From positions 1-35,858 of the forward strand of contig CALJEQ010000017.1 in assembly GCA_938074565.1 (NCBI GenBank): a stretch of DNA of 35,858 nt. The letters run 5' to 3'. Source of the stretch: an uncultured Alkaliphilus sp. Its GTDB lineage: Bacteria > Bacillota > Clostridia > Peptostreptococcales > Natronincolaceae. The translations under genes were made by a program, and so were the position numbers. Below are positions 25,883 to 34,121 of this stretch, one piece after another. The notes under the pieces were generated by a model, which was not told where the DNA came from, did no database searches, and saw nothing but the letters and a program-made list of their open reading frames with translations. How positions within the stretch are numbered: the stretch's first letter is position 1; every line of letters starts with the position of its first letter.

Positions 25883-26779
25883 TTGAAAGTTGCAAATTTT
25901 ATTAAAAAATACAAATTAGAAATTTTATTTATTGCGCCGTTAACTTTATATATTTTTTACTTTACACTAATACCCATTTTACAAACTATATCTCTAAGTT
26001 TTGTAGACAGGGCTACAGATCAGTTTACCCTAAGTAACTATCGTTATTTATTAGAAAAGAGTCATTTTAGAAAGTCTTTCTTTAATACAATAACAATTAC
26101 ATTTTTAGGGCTCTCAATGCAAATGACTTTCGGGTTAATATTAGCCTTAATACTTAAGAAAAATTTTAAAGGAAAAGGATTTTTTAGATCAATAATCTTA
26201 ACTCCGATGGGGGTACCAACACTGGTATCTGGTGTAGCCTTATTATATATATTTGATACCCATGGTTATTTTAATGAATTAATCTATCGATTAGTTGAAG
26301 GTTTAAAATTAATAGGAATTATGTCAGAAAGTTATAGATTCATTCCCATTGACTGGGGTAGTGGTGGACTCAGAACTATATTCGTTATTGCTTTTGGAGA
26401 TATGTGGAAAGTTACACCAATTGTAACATTATTATTACTGGCAGGTTTAGAGTCTATACCCCATGATGTATATGAAGCATCACAAATTGATGGAGCTACC
26501 ACATGGCAAACCTTTAGACTAGTAACATTACCGTTATTAAAACCTTCTATAACAATGGCGGTTATATTAAGAGCAGTAGATGCTTTTAGAATATTCGAGC
26601 TTCCTATGATTCTAGCAGGACGACAGACCCCAGTATTAGCAACCTTTGCTTATGAGGAATATAGAATATACAATAATGCCAATGTATCGGGGGCAGCCTC
26701 TACAATCCTATTGTTTTTAATAGTTGCGTTTATACTATTATACTTAAAAGTCGTTGATAAAGGGGAGGGAATGGCGTAA
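25883..26779 (+). CDS. Sugar ABC transporter permease (MalF/UgpA type)
   Basis: The protein has about 298 residues. The start is set at TTG 25883 because GAAGGGGG (25868-25875) directly precedes it; the upstream TTG at 25865 would include that site. It has six transmembrane segments, and the EAA loop reads YEASQIDGATTWQTFRLVTLPLLKP (residues about 198-222), which docks the ATPase. It shares one base with the next permease gene. The two form the membrane channel of a CUT1-class sugar importer. It is shorter than E. coli MalF, as is usual in Firmicutes. Confidence 0.93.
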   Translation: MKVANFIKKYKLEILFIAPLTLYIFYFTLIPILQTISLSFVDRATDQFTLSNYRYLLEKSHFRKSFFNTITITFLGLSMQMTFGLILALILKKNFKGKGFFRSIILTPMGVPTLVSGVALLYIFDTHGYFNELIYRLVEGLKLIGIMSESYRFIPIDWGSGGLRTIFVIAFGDMWKVTPIVTLLLLAGLESIPHDVYEASQIDGATTWQTFRLVTLPLLKPSITMAVILRAVDAFRIFELPMILAGRQTPVLATFAYEEYRIYNNANVSGAASTILLFLIVAFILLYLKVVDKGEGMA

Positions 26780-27660
26780 TGAAGACAGCACCATCTACTC
26801 AAAAAAACACTAAATTAGATACATCATATAAACCTAAACAAGATTATTTAGATCGTTTTTTAAAAGTTGGATTTCTTCCAATAACAATATTTTTTATGTT
26901 CATCATACTAATACCGATATATATACTAGTAAAAGTATCAGTTAGTCAACCAGTAGATGTATTAACACAACATCCTACATTCTTAATACATAACTTTACA
27001 ACATCCCATTGGGAAAAGGTTTTAAGTTCAGGAAACTTAATACCAGCATTTTCGAAGAGTTTCATCGTAGCCACAGCTACAACAATATTGGCAATATGTA
27101 TTGCAACACCAGCTTCATATGTAATTTCTAGGTTACCTAAAAAGATTAAATATGTAATTGTACTAGGTATATTCTTTACAAAAATGTTTCCAAATGTTGG
27201 TATAGCGTTACCTATATCAGTAAAGTTTATACGTTGGAATTTACTAGATACCCATATTGGGTTGGTTTTAGCCCACTTAATAGAACAATTACCCTTTATA
27301 ACGTGGATATTGGTGGGAACTTTTGAAGTAATACCAGTGGACTTAGAAAAGAGTGCAATGATTGATGGAGCCACAAGAATTAGGGCTTTATGGAGCATCG
27401 TGTTACCAAATGCAGCACCGGGTTTGGCAGTGGCAGCTATGTTTACATGGTTAAATTCTTGGAATGAATTTACATATGCATTATACTTGTCACTTTCCAC
27501 CAACACATTACCATTACAAGTTTATTACTATGTAAACAGAGGGGGATTCTTCCCAATGGCTACATACGCAACAATCTTAATGGTGCCAGTTCTTATCGTT
27601 ACCTATGCTCTCCAAAAATATATCCGTTCAGATTATCTTGGTGGAGCAATTAAGGGATAA
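26779..27660 (+). CDS. Sugar ABC transporter permease (MalG type)
   Basis: The 293-residue permease has a polar N terminus of about 30 residues and six membrane segments. The EAA loop is EKSAMIDGATRIRALWSIVLPNAAPG (about residues 190-215), and the C-terminal YLGGAIKG is typical of MalG. ATG overlaps the preceding stop by one base. It pairs with the MalF-type subunit. No ATP-binding subunit follows, so an MsmX-like shared ATPase elsewhere in the genome presumably serves this importer. Confidence 0.93.
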   Translation: MKTAPSTQKNTKLDTSYKPKQDYLDRFLKVGFLPITIFFMFIILIPIYILVKVSVSQPVDVLTQHPTFLIHNFTTSHWEKVLSSGNLIPAFSKSFIVATATTILAICIATPASYVISRLPKKIKYVIVLGIFFTKMFPNVGIALPISVKFIRWNLLDTHIGLVLAHLIEQLPFITWILVGTFEVIPVDLEKSAMIDGATRIRALWSIVLPNAAPGLAVAAMFTWLNSWNEFTYALYLSLSTNTLPLQVYYYVNRGGFFPMATYATILMVPVLIVTYALQKYIRSDYLGGAIKG

Positions 27661-27701
27661 AAAAAGCAATTAAGTACTAACAAAAAAAGGGAGGAATTAA
27701 T

Positions 27702-28937
27702 ATGCAAAGAGCTTCAAAAAAATTAGCAATGATTTTAGTTGTAGTAATGTTATTCACTTTAGCTGTTGGATGTGGCAAAAAGACAGAAGAAGGAACAGCA
27801 AAAACAGAAACAAGAGTATTAAATGTAAGTATGGCTTTAGGTGAATCAGAATGGGAAGTAATGAAAACTAAAGTTCTTCCTAAATTTGAAGCAGACAACA
27901 ATGTAAAAGTTCAAGCAGTACAAACAGAAGCTGCTGATTTAATTACGAAATTAGAAGCTATGAATAAAGCTGGAAAAATGGAAATTGACATTATTACACA
28001 AGATAATATGCAATTAGCACAACTTGTAGATAAAGGTTTAGTAGAAGATTTAACAGAATTTAAAAGCAGTATCCCAGATAGCATACTGCCTTCATTAGTA
28101 CCAGTTGGTGAGTTTAATTCTAAATTATTCTTTATGCCTTACAGACCAAACGTTGAAATCGATTTCTATAATGAAACTAAATTCAATGAATACGGTTTAG
28201 AAATACCACAAAACTGGGATGAATTATTAAATGTTGCAAAAACATTCCATGAAAAAGAAGGTTTAGGAAGAGTTGCTGTAAAAGGTACACTAGATGGTAA
28301 CACAACAGTACAATTATATGAATTCATTCGTCAAGCAGGTGGAGATCCATTAGTATTAAATGATGAAGGATCTGTTAAAGCATACGAGTACTTAAAGGAA
28401 TTATGGCCTTACTTATCACCAGACACTGCAAGAGCTGACTGGAACACAATGAATAAATATTTAGCTACAGAATCAGTATACTTAGGCGCTAACTGGCCAT
28501 TTGGTGTTAATGTAATTGTTCAAGAAGGTGGAAAAGAAAACATTAAGGCATTTGGCGGTTTCGCTGGTCCTGTAAAAGCATCAAAGGTATTAGGTGGAGA
28601 AGTTATTGGTATTCCAGTTGGATCACCTAATAAAGATTTAGCTGTTAAGTTCATGGAATTCTTAATGAGTAAAGAAGTACAAGAGATTTTAGTAACTGAA
28701 CTTGGATGGCCTGCATCAAGAGGAGATGCTTATGGAGAAGTTGATGAATGGCAAAAACCATACTTCAAAGCTGTAAATGATGCACTAAAAGTTGCAGAAG
28801 CTAGACCAAACGTTATCTATTGGGATACTGTAGACAAAGCATTAAATGATGCTTTAAGAGAGATCACAATGGAAGGTAAAGATGTAAGAGAAACTTTAGA
28901 TAAACACGCTAAGCTTATCGAAGATGCTAAAAAATAA
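27702..28937 (+). CDS. Extracellular sugar-binding lipoprotein
   Basis: The 411-residue solute-binding protein of the CUT1 type has a lipoprotein signal peptide with lipobox LAVGC (lipidated C24), then a charged linker and the two-lobed binding domain (TRVLNVSMALGESEWEVMKTKVLPKFE.. at the start). GGGAGG precedes the ATG by the usual distance. A hairpin after the stop probably raises expression of this gene relative to the downstream enzymes, as is common for binding proteins. Operon partners suggest an alpha-glucoside such as maltose as ligand; specificity cannot be read from sequence. Confidence 0.94.
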   Translation: MQRASKKLAMILVVVMLFTLAVGCGKKTEEGTAKTETRVLNVSMALGESEWEVMKTKVLPKFEADNNVKVQAVQTEAADLITKLEAMNKAGKMEIDIITQDNMQLAQLVDKGLVEDLTEFKSSIPDSILPSLVPVGEFNSKLFFMPYRPNVEIDFYNETKFNEYGLEIPQNWDELLNVAKTFHEKEGLGRVAVKGTLDGNTTVQLYEFIRQAGGDPLVLNDEGSVKAYEYLKELWPYLSPDTARADWNTMNKYLATESVYLGANWPFGVNVIVQEGGKENIKAFGGFAGPVKASKVLGGEVIGIPVGSPNKDLAVKFMEFLMSKEVQEILVTELGWPASRGDAYGEVDEWQKPYFKAVNDALKVAEARPNVIYWDTVDKALNDALREITMEGKDVRETLDKHAKLIEDAKK

Positions 28938-28962
28938 TAGATATTTGTAGATACTACTTGAC

Positions 28963-28995
28963 AGGGTATATCTTTTGATATACCCTATCTTTTAG
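28963..28995 (+). terminator. Hairpin/terminator between binding protein and pgmB
   Basis: A perfect 10-bp stem (AGGGTATATC 28963-28972 / GATATACCCT 28977-28986) has a TTTT loop and is followed by ATCTTTT. It probably terminates partially, or protects the 3' end of the binding-protein mRNA, because the next gene has no obvious promoter. Confidence 0.7.
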
Positions 28996-29042
28996 TAATG
29001 AATAATTTACTTAATAGATATTATTGAAGGAGATATGAAGAG

Positions 29043-29708
29043 ATGAAAAGTGAATTAAAGGCAGTTATTTTCGATTTAGATGGTGTATTAACGGATACGG
29101 CAGAATATCACTACAAGGGATGGAAGATGTTGGCTGACCAACTAGGTATTCCATTTGATAAAGAAGCAAATGAAGAATTAAAAGGAATAGACCGTTTGGC
29201 GTCTCTTAACAAAATCCTTGAAAAAGGAAATAAAACCTACACAGAAGAAGAAAAAGCTCAATTATGTAACACAAAAAATGATTACTATAAAGAATTAATC
29301 AAATCAATTTGTGAAAAAGATTTATTACCAGGAGCAGAAAATGTATTAAAAGAGTTAAAGAGAAGAAATCTTAAAATTGGATTGGCTTCTGTAAGCAAAA
29401 ATGCCTTTACCGTTGTTGAAAGCTTAAAAATTGCAGAATATTTCGATTATATTGCAGATGCTGCTAAAATTGCTAAAGGTAAGCCAGACCCAGAAATTTT
29501 TATTACTTGTGCCAATGGCTTAGGTGTAGAGTGTGAGTCTTGTTTAGGTGTTGAAGATGCAGCAGCAGGGGTAGAAGCTATTAAAGGGTCAAATATGATT
29601 GCAGTTGGAATAGGTGAAAAAGAAATATTAAGTAATGCAGATATGGTATTAGGAAGTTTAGAAGATTTAAACTTTGATGAAATTATTGCAGAATACTATT
29701 TAAAATAA
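29043..29708 (+). CDS. pgmB: Beta-phosphoglucomutase
   Basis: The 221-residue HAD-superfamily enzyme has the catalytic motif FDLDGVLTDTAEYH with nucleophile D11 and acid/base D13. The helical cap carries the LKGIDRLASL segment typical of beta-PGM, and SVSKNA, KGKPDPEIF and GVEDAAAGVEAI complete the HAD signature. It interconverts beta-glucose-1-phosphate and glucose-6-phosphate. The neighbouring inverting GH65 phosphorylase makes exactly that beta anomer, so the two form one pathway in the cytoplasm. Confidence 0.95.
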   Translation: MKSELKAVIFDLDGVLTDTAEYHYKGWKMLADQLGIPFDKEANEELKGIDRLASLNKILEKGNKTYTEEEKAQLCNTKNDYYKELIKSICEKDLLPGAENVLKELKRRNLKIGLASVSKNAFTVVESLKIAEYFDYIADAAKIAKGKPDPEIFITCANGLGVECESCLGVEDAAAGVEAIKGSNMIAVGIGEKEILSNADMVLGSLEDLNFDEIIAEYYLK

Positions 29709-29795
29709 TTAAAAATTGTAATAAATTATTACAACAGTATAATAAGAAGCACCTAACAAAAGGTTAATATTATATGAAATATAGGAGGTTTGGGA

Positions 29796-32117
29796 ATGAG
29801 GTCATTTCATAAAAATAAAAAAGCCATATATCCGTTTGACCAGTGGAATATTATTGAAAATGGATTTAACCCAGAAAATAACTATAGAAATGAAACCATT
29901 TTCTGTTTAGGAAATGGATATTTAGGGATGAGGGGAAATATAGAAGAAGGATTTATAGGCGATGTGGAAGGCTGTAAAGGATCCTATATTAATGGATTTT
30001 ATGAATCTGAAAAAATCATATATGGAGAATATCAATATGCATTTCCACTTTGGGGTCAAACAATGCTTAATATTATGGATACTCAGTCTCTTGAAATCCA
30101 TATAGATAATGAAAGATTTACAATGGACGCTGGAACCATTCAAGAATATACAAGAATCCTTCATATGAAGGAAGCTAAAGTAACTAGATCTTTAGTTTGG
30201 GAAAGTCCATTAGGTAAAAAAGTTCGTATATTAATGGAAAAATTTATTTCTTTTGACAATAGCAATGTAATCGCTTTTAAATTGACATTAGAACCTCTTA
30301 ATTTCAATGGAAACATTAAACTTACTTCCTTTATTAATGGTGATGTTATTAATGAAAATTTAAGAGAAAAAGCATTTGTAACGATAGATAAAGGTGTAAA
30401 AGATGACATAATGTATCTTTTACAAAAAACAAAAGAAACTAAGTTTGATATTGCTTGTGGAATGTTACATAAAGTATATTTGGATAACGTAGAACTTGAT
30501 GCTAAACCTAACTACACAGTAGAAGACGAAATGGTAAAAGTACTATGGAATATAGATGGAAAAGAAAATCAAAAAGTAACAGTCGAAAAATATATCTATT
30601 TTGATGCAAATAGAAAACACGATAAGAAAGAAAATCTTCTAAACGGCACTATTGAAGGTGTAACAGAAGCCAGTAAGCATGGATATGTAAAATTATTAAT
30701 GAATCATGTTAAGTTTATGGAAAACTTCTGGGAAAACACAGATATTGTAATAAATGGAGATGATACACTTCAACAGGGAATCCGATACAATATGTTACAA
30801 CTGCTACAATCTGTTGGTAGAGACGGTTATACCAACATAGGAGCTAAAGGATTGACTGGAGAAGGATATGAAGGACATTATTTCTGGGATACGGAAACCT
30901 ATATTTTACCTTTCTTCCTATATAATAATCCAGAAATTGCAAAAAGTTTAGTCATGTATCGTTATCATACGTTAGATGCAGCAAGAAAAAGAGCAAGGGA
31001 ACTTGATCATCCAGGAGCATTATTTGCATGGAGAACAATTGGTGGAGAAGAAACTTCTGCCTACTTTGAAGCTTCAACAGCTCAATATCATATTAATGCC
31101 GATGTAGTATATGCCCTTAAAAAGTATGTAGAAGCTACAGAAGACATTGAATTATTAATGAACTATGGAGCTGAAGTTGTTTGGGAGACAGCTAGATTAT
31201 GGGTTGATCGAGGTGGGTTTATTCCACTAAGAGGAAATAAGTTCTGTATCCATGAAGTAACTGGACCAGATGAGTATAAACCAGGTGTAGATAATAATTG
31301 TTATACTAACTATATGGCACAACTACACTTAGAATATGCAGTGGAAATTGTTGACTTAATGAAAAAAGAAGCTCCTGAAAAGTATGAAGCATTAAAAGGA
31401 AAATTAGAGTTAAAAGATGAGGAAGTAACTTTCTGGAAGAAAGCTGCTGAAAATATGTACTTGCCTTATAATGAAGAGTTGGGCATCAACCCACAAGATG
31501 ATTCATTCATCTATAAAGAGCCTTATGATATTGAAAACATACCAGTGGAAAGATTACCATTAGTATTTAACTGGCATCCATTAAATATTTGGAGATACCA
31601 AATTTGTAAACAGGCAGACGTTCTCTTATTAATGCTATTACAAAGTGAAAAGTTTTCATTAGAATTAAAGAAGGCAAACTTTGACTATTATGAGCCAAAA
31701 ACCACCCACGATTCTTCTTTATCAGCTTGTATTTTTAGTGTTATTGCCTCGGAAATAGGTTATAAAGAATATGCATATAACTATTTTATGCAAACAGTTA
31801 GAATGGATTTAGATGACTATAATAACAACGTACATAAAGGGCTACATTCAGCTTGTATGGCAGGTGCTTGGTTAAGTGTTGTTAATGGTTTTGCTGGTAT
31901 GAGGGTATATGAAGGCAAACTACACTTTAGACCTTATACACCAGAAAAATGGCAAGGTTATGCATTTAATACAAGATTTAAAGGTAGAAAATTAAGAATT
32001 GAGATGAGTAAAGAACAAGTTACTTATACACTTTTAGAGGGTGAAGACTTCACTATAGCACACTATGAGGAAGAAGTGACTTTAACTAAGGGTAGTGAAA
32101 AGAGTTTTGTTTATTAA
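29796..32117 (+). CDS. GH65 family alpha-glucoside phosphorylase (maltose phosphorylase-like)
   Basis: The 773-residue enzyme starts at ATG 29796 behind AGGAGGT (the TTG at 29790 overlaps that site). It has the N-terminal beta-sandwich (residues about 1-270), the (alpha/alpha)6 barrel, and the C-terminal sheet domain of glycoside hydrolase family 65. The general acid is E493 in HEVTGPDEY, and the phosphate-binding region includes THDSSLS near residue 640. It phosphorolyses an alpha-glucosyl disaccharide with inversion to beta-glucose-1-phosphate plus glucose. The operon (CUT1 importer, beta-PGM, LacI regulator) fits maltose, but kojibiose, nigerose or trehalose phosphorylases share the same architecture, so the linkage is not proven. 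Confidence 0.9.
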   Translation: MRSFHKNKKAIYPFDQWNIIENGFNPENNYRNETIFCLGNGYLGMRGNIEEGFIGDVEGCKGSYINGFYESEKIIYGEYQYAFPLWGQTMLNIMDTQSLEIHIDNERFTMDAGTIQEYTRILHMKEAKVTRSLVWESPLGKKVRILMEKFISFDNSNVIAFKLTLEPLNFNGNIKLTSFINGDVINENLREKAFVTIDKGVKDDIMYLLQKTKETKFDIACGMLHKVYLDNVELDAKPNYTVEDEMVKVLWNIDGKENQKVTVEKYIYFDANRKHDKKENLLNGTIEGVTEASKHGYVKLLMNHVKFMENFWENTDIVINGDDTLQQGIRYNMLQLLQSVGRDGYTNIGAKGLTGEGYEGHYFWDTETYILPFFLYNNPEIAKSLVMYRYHTLDAARKRARELDHPGALFAWRTIGGEETSAYFEASTAQYHINADVVYALKKYVEATEDIELLMNYGAEVVWETARLWVDRGGFIPLRGNKFCIHEVTGPDEYKPGVDNNCYTNYMAQLHLEYAVEIVDLMKKEAPEKYEALKGKLELKDEEVTFWKKAAENMYLPYNEELGINPQDDSFIYKEPYDIENIPVERLPLVFNWHPLNIWRYQICKQADVLLLMLLQSEKFSLELKKANFDYYEPKTTHDSSLSACIFSVIASEIGYKEYAYNYFMQTVRMDLDDYNNNVHKGLHSACMAGAWLSVVNGFAGMRVYEGKLHFRPYTPEKWQGYAFNTRFKGRKLRIEMSKEQVTYTLLEGEDFTIAHYEEEVTLTKGSEKSFVY

Positions 32118-32180
32118 TCTATAAAAGATATAATAAGCTCCTTTATGTTCAAGTTAAGACTAAAATGATGCTTTAGGAAT

Positions 32181-32226
32181 AAAGACCATGTTAAAGAATA
32201 ACTTTAATGATGGTCTTTTATTTTTG
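32181..32226 (+). terminator. Strong intrinsic terminator after the sugar operon
   Basis: AAAGACCAT (32181-32189) / ATGGTCTTT (32210-32218), with an inner TTAAAG/CTTTAA stem, is followed by TATTTTT. Confidence 0.9.
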
Positions 32227-32646
32227 TACTGATTATATGTGGTTGTTCACCTTAATTATTGATTTTATTTCGTTAATAAACAAGACAATTAAAAAGATTC
32301 AACTGGCTCGTCTGTGTAACATTAATACATGTATAAATAGAAAAAAAATAAAAGGCACAAATTACAAATTTTAAAAAGGGTTTTAGTAATTAATATATAA
32401 TATATACTGTATGTTAATTATTTTTTTTAAAACACGCTAATTTATGGTGTTTTAAAAGATTAAGAAAGGTTATACATATTTAAATAACATATATATTATC
32501 TAATGTGTTTGTTTTTAACTAATATATATGTATTATTATTTAACAAATAATAATAAAAACAAGTTATTTTAAGAAGATATAATATTTTATTTGTTTTAAG
32601 TTATATAAACTTATAAATAATAATAATAAAAAAAGGAGGAATTGAA
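32227..32646. other. Very AT-rich intergenic region
   Basis: No gene is visible. It contains a perfect 11-bp inverted repeat, TTTTAAAACAC (32425-32435) / GTGTTTTAAAA (32447-32457), after a run of eight T residues, and a TATAAT at 32578-32583 without a recognisable -35 box, about 60 bases before the first tail-collar gene. Long upstream AT tracts may act as an UP element or regulatory region. Confidence 0.5.
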
Positions 32647-33267
32647 ATGGGTTATGATCCGTATCTAGGAGAAATTATTTTATTTGCAGGAGGTTATGAA
32701 CCACAAGGATGGAAGTATTGTTGGGGGCAGTTGCTACCAATAAATCAAAATCAAGCTCTATACAGTATTTTAGGCACTACTTATGGAGGGGATGGAAAAA
32801 CAACTTTTGCTTTACCAGATTTAAGGGGAAGGGTGCCTGTTGGAATAGGTCAACTTAATGGAACATCTACGTATTCCATTGGTCAAAAAGGGGGTACTGA
32901 GGCTGTTCAATTAACTCAAAATAATATACCATCCCATAATCATGGGGCTAAAATTAATGAAGCTAATGTTTCTACTGAAATAACCTTAAAGGCTTATTCA
33001 AAAGATGGAAATAAAACATCACCAGAGGGGGCAATCCCAGCAGTTATTAATCGTCAAGAGGGTCCAGGTCAAAATATACGTCAATCAGGCTACACTCAAA
33101 ATGAAGCTGATGTGAATATGAAGCCAACACCTGTTAATATCATGCTGAATAATATTAATGTTGAAGTAAGCAATACAGGTGGAAGTCAACCAGTTGAGAA
33201 CAGACAGCCTTATTTGGGGATGAATTATATTATAGCCATTGAAGGAATATATCCAATTAGAAGTTAA
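32647..33267 (+). CDS. Tail-collar (microcystin-dependent protein-like) domain protein, copy 1
   Basis: The 206-residue protein starts after AAAAAGGAGG. The N-terminal half is a phage tail-collar domain: GEIILFAGGYEPQGWKYC, PINQNQALYSILGTTYGGDG, FALPDLRGRVPVG and IPSHNHG. The C-terminal half has an insertion rich in polar residues and ends QPYLGMNYIIAIEG, the normal end of this family. Copy 1 has W in the usual FCDG position (CWGQ). No signal peptide is present. These proteins occur in phage tails but also in many bacteria as stand-alone pairs or triplets (MdpB-like), where their role is poorly known. No other phage gene is nearby. Confidence 0.88.
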   Translation: MGYDPYLGEIILFAGGYEPQGWKYCWGQLLPINQNQALYSILGTTYGGDGKTTFALPDLRGRVPVGIGQLNGTSTYSIGQKGGTEAVQLTQNNIPSHNHGAKINEANVSTEITLKAYSKDGNKTSPEGAIPAVINRQEGPGQNIRQSGYTQNEADVNMKPTPVNIMLNNINVEVSNTGGSQPVENRQPYLGMNYIIAIEGIYPIRS

Positions 33268-33961
33268 AAAGTAGAGCGTTTATCTTAATTATCTAACTTC
33301 TAAAATTCTTTCATAAATACAACTTGAAGGAGGAATTTTTATGGGACTAGAACCATTTATTGGTGAAGTTGCTTTTTTCGCAGGAAACTATGAACCACAG
33401 GGATGGCTGTTTTGTGATGGTAGGATTTTACCCATATTTCAATATCAAGCTTTATTTTCAATTTTAGGTAATAAGTTTGGTGGAGATGGGAGTACTAATT
33501 TTGCCTTGCCAGATTTAAGGGGGCGAGTTGCAGTAGGTACAGGGCAAGCACCTGGTACATCTAATTATTATCAAGGAAACAAAGGCGGAGTTGAAAGAGT
33601 TACATTAACTCACAATAATTTACCATCCCATAGTCATGGGGCTAAAATTAATGAAGCTAATGTTTCTACTGAAATAACCTTAAAGGCTTATTCAAAAGAT
33701 GGAAATAAAACATCACCAGAGGGGGCAATCCCAGCAGTTGTTAATCGTCAAGAGGGTCCAGGTCAAAGTATAAGTCAATCAGGGTACACTGATAATGAAG
33801 CTGACGTGAATATGAAGCCAACACCTGTTGATATCAAGCTTCAAAATATTAATGTTGAAGTAAGCAATACAGGTGGAAGTCAACCAGTCGAGAATAGACA
33901 GCCTTATTTGGGGATGAATTACATCATAGCCATTGAAGGAAATTATCCACCTAGAAGTTAA
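32941..33961 (+). repeat. Near-identical 3' halves of the two tail-collar genes
   Basis: Bases 32941-33045 are identical to 33635-33739 (105 bases, offset 694). High identity continues to the stop codons and 12 bases beyond (AAAAAGTAGAGC). Upstream of 32941 the genes drop to roughly 57 percent amino-acid identity, against about 91 percent downstream. The abrupt change marks gene conversion or segment exchange. Confidence 0.88.
33341..33961 (+). CDS. Tail-collar (microcystin-dependent protein-like) domain protein, copy 2
   Basis: This 206-residue paralogue of the preceding gene lies 73 bases downstream with its own GGAGGA site. Landmarks are GEVAFFAGNYEPQGWLFCDG, FGGDGSTNFALPDLRGRVAVG, LPSHSHG and QPYLGMNYIIAIEG. 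It has the standard FCDG that copy 1 lacks. The two align without gaps. The C-terminal half differs from copy 1 at only about ten residues, while the N-terminal half is much more diverged, so the two probably keep different exposed N-terminal surfaces on a shared C-terminal part. The pair is likely co-transcribed. Confidence 0.88.
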   Translation: MGLEPFIGEVAFFAGNYEPQGWLFCDGRILPIFQYQALFSILGNKFGGDGSTNFALPDLRGRVAVGTGQAPGTSNYYQGNKGGVERVTLTHNNLPSHSHGAKINEANVSTEITLKAYSKDGNKTSPEGAIPAVVNRQEGPGQSISQSGYTDNEADVNMKPTPVDIKLQNINVEVSNTGGSQPVENRQPYLGMNYIIAIEGNYPPRS

Positions 33962-33969
33962 AAAGTAGA

Positions 33970-34029
33970 GCCATTTTGGGTATGAATTATACTATAGCAG
34001 TTCAGGGGCTTTGGCCACCTAGAGATTAG
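33970..34029 (+). pseudogene. 3' remnant of a third tail-collar gene
   Basis: Immediately after copy 2, one frame reads LGMNYTIAVQGLWPPRD followed by a stop, matching the family's C terminus (LGMNYIIAIEGxYPxRS). No start codon or gene body precedes it. The junction follows the same AAAAAGTAGAGC tail seen after copy 1, so a third gene was probably largely deleted by recombination. Confidence 0.75.
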
Positions 34030-34037
34030 AATAAGTC

Positions 34038-34079
34038 ACCACGAAGGCGTTTAAAGTAAGTTTAGCCATCGTGGTCTCT
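34038..34079 (+). terminator. Probable terminator after the tail-collar cluster
   Basis: The stem ACCACGA-A-GGC (34038-34048) / GCC-A-TCGTGGT (34065-34075) is followed by CTCTTT. The T-tract is short. Confidence 0.6.
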
Positions 34080-34121
34080 TTGAGTAAAAGATTATTTACT
34101 ATATTTAGAAGGAGGATAAAT

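Noticed and set aside
26946..27506. 186-codon open frame on the minus strand
   Set aside because: It lies wholly inside the MalG-type permease gene, has no ribosome binding site and no recognisable domain; it is a shadow of the real frame.
32647..33961. Prophage or tailocin interpretation of the collar-domain genes
   Set aside because: No other phage structural, lysis, replication or integration gene and no attachment-site repeats were seen in the window.
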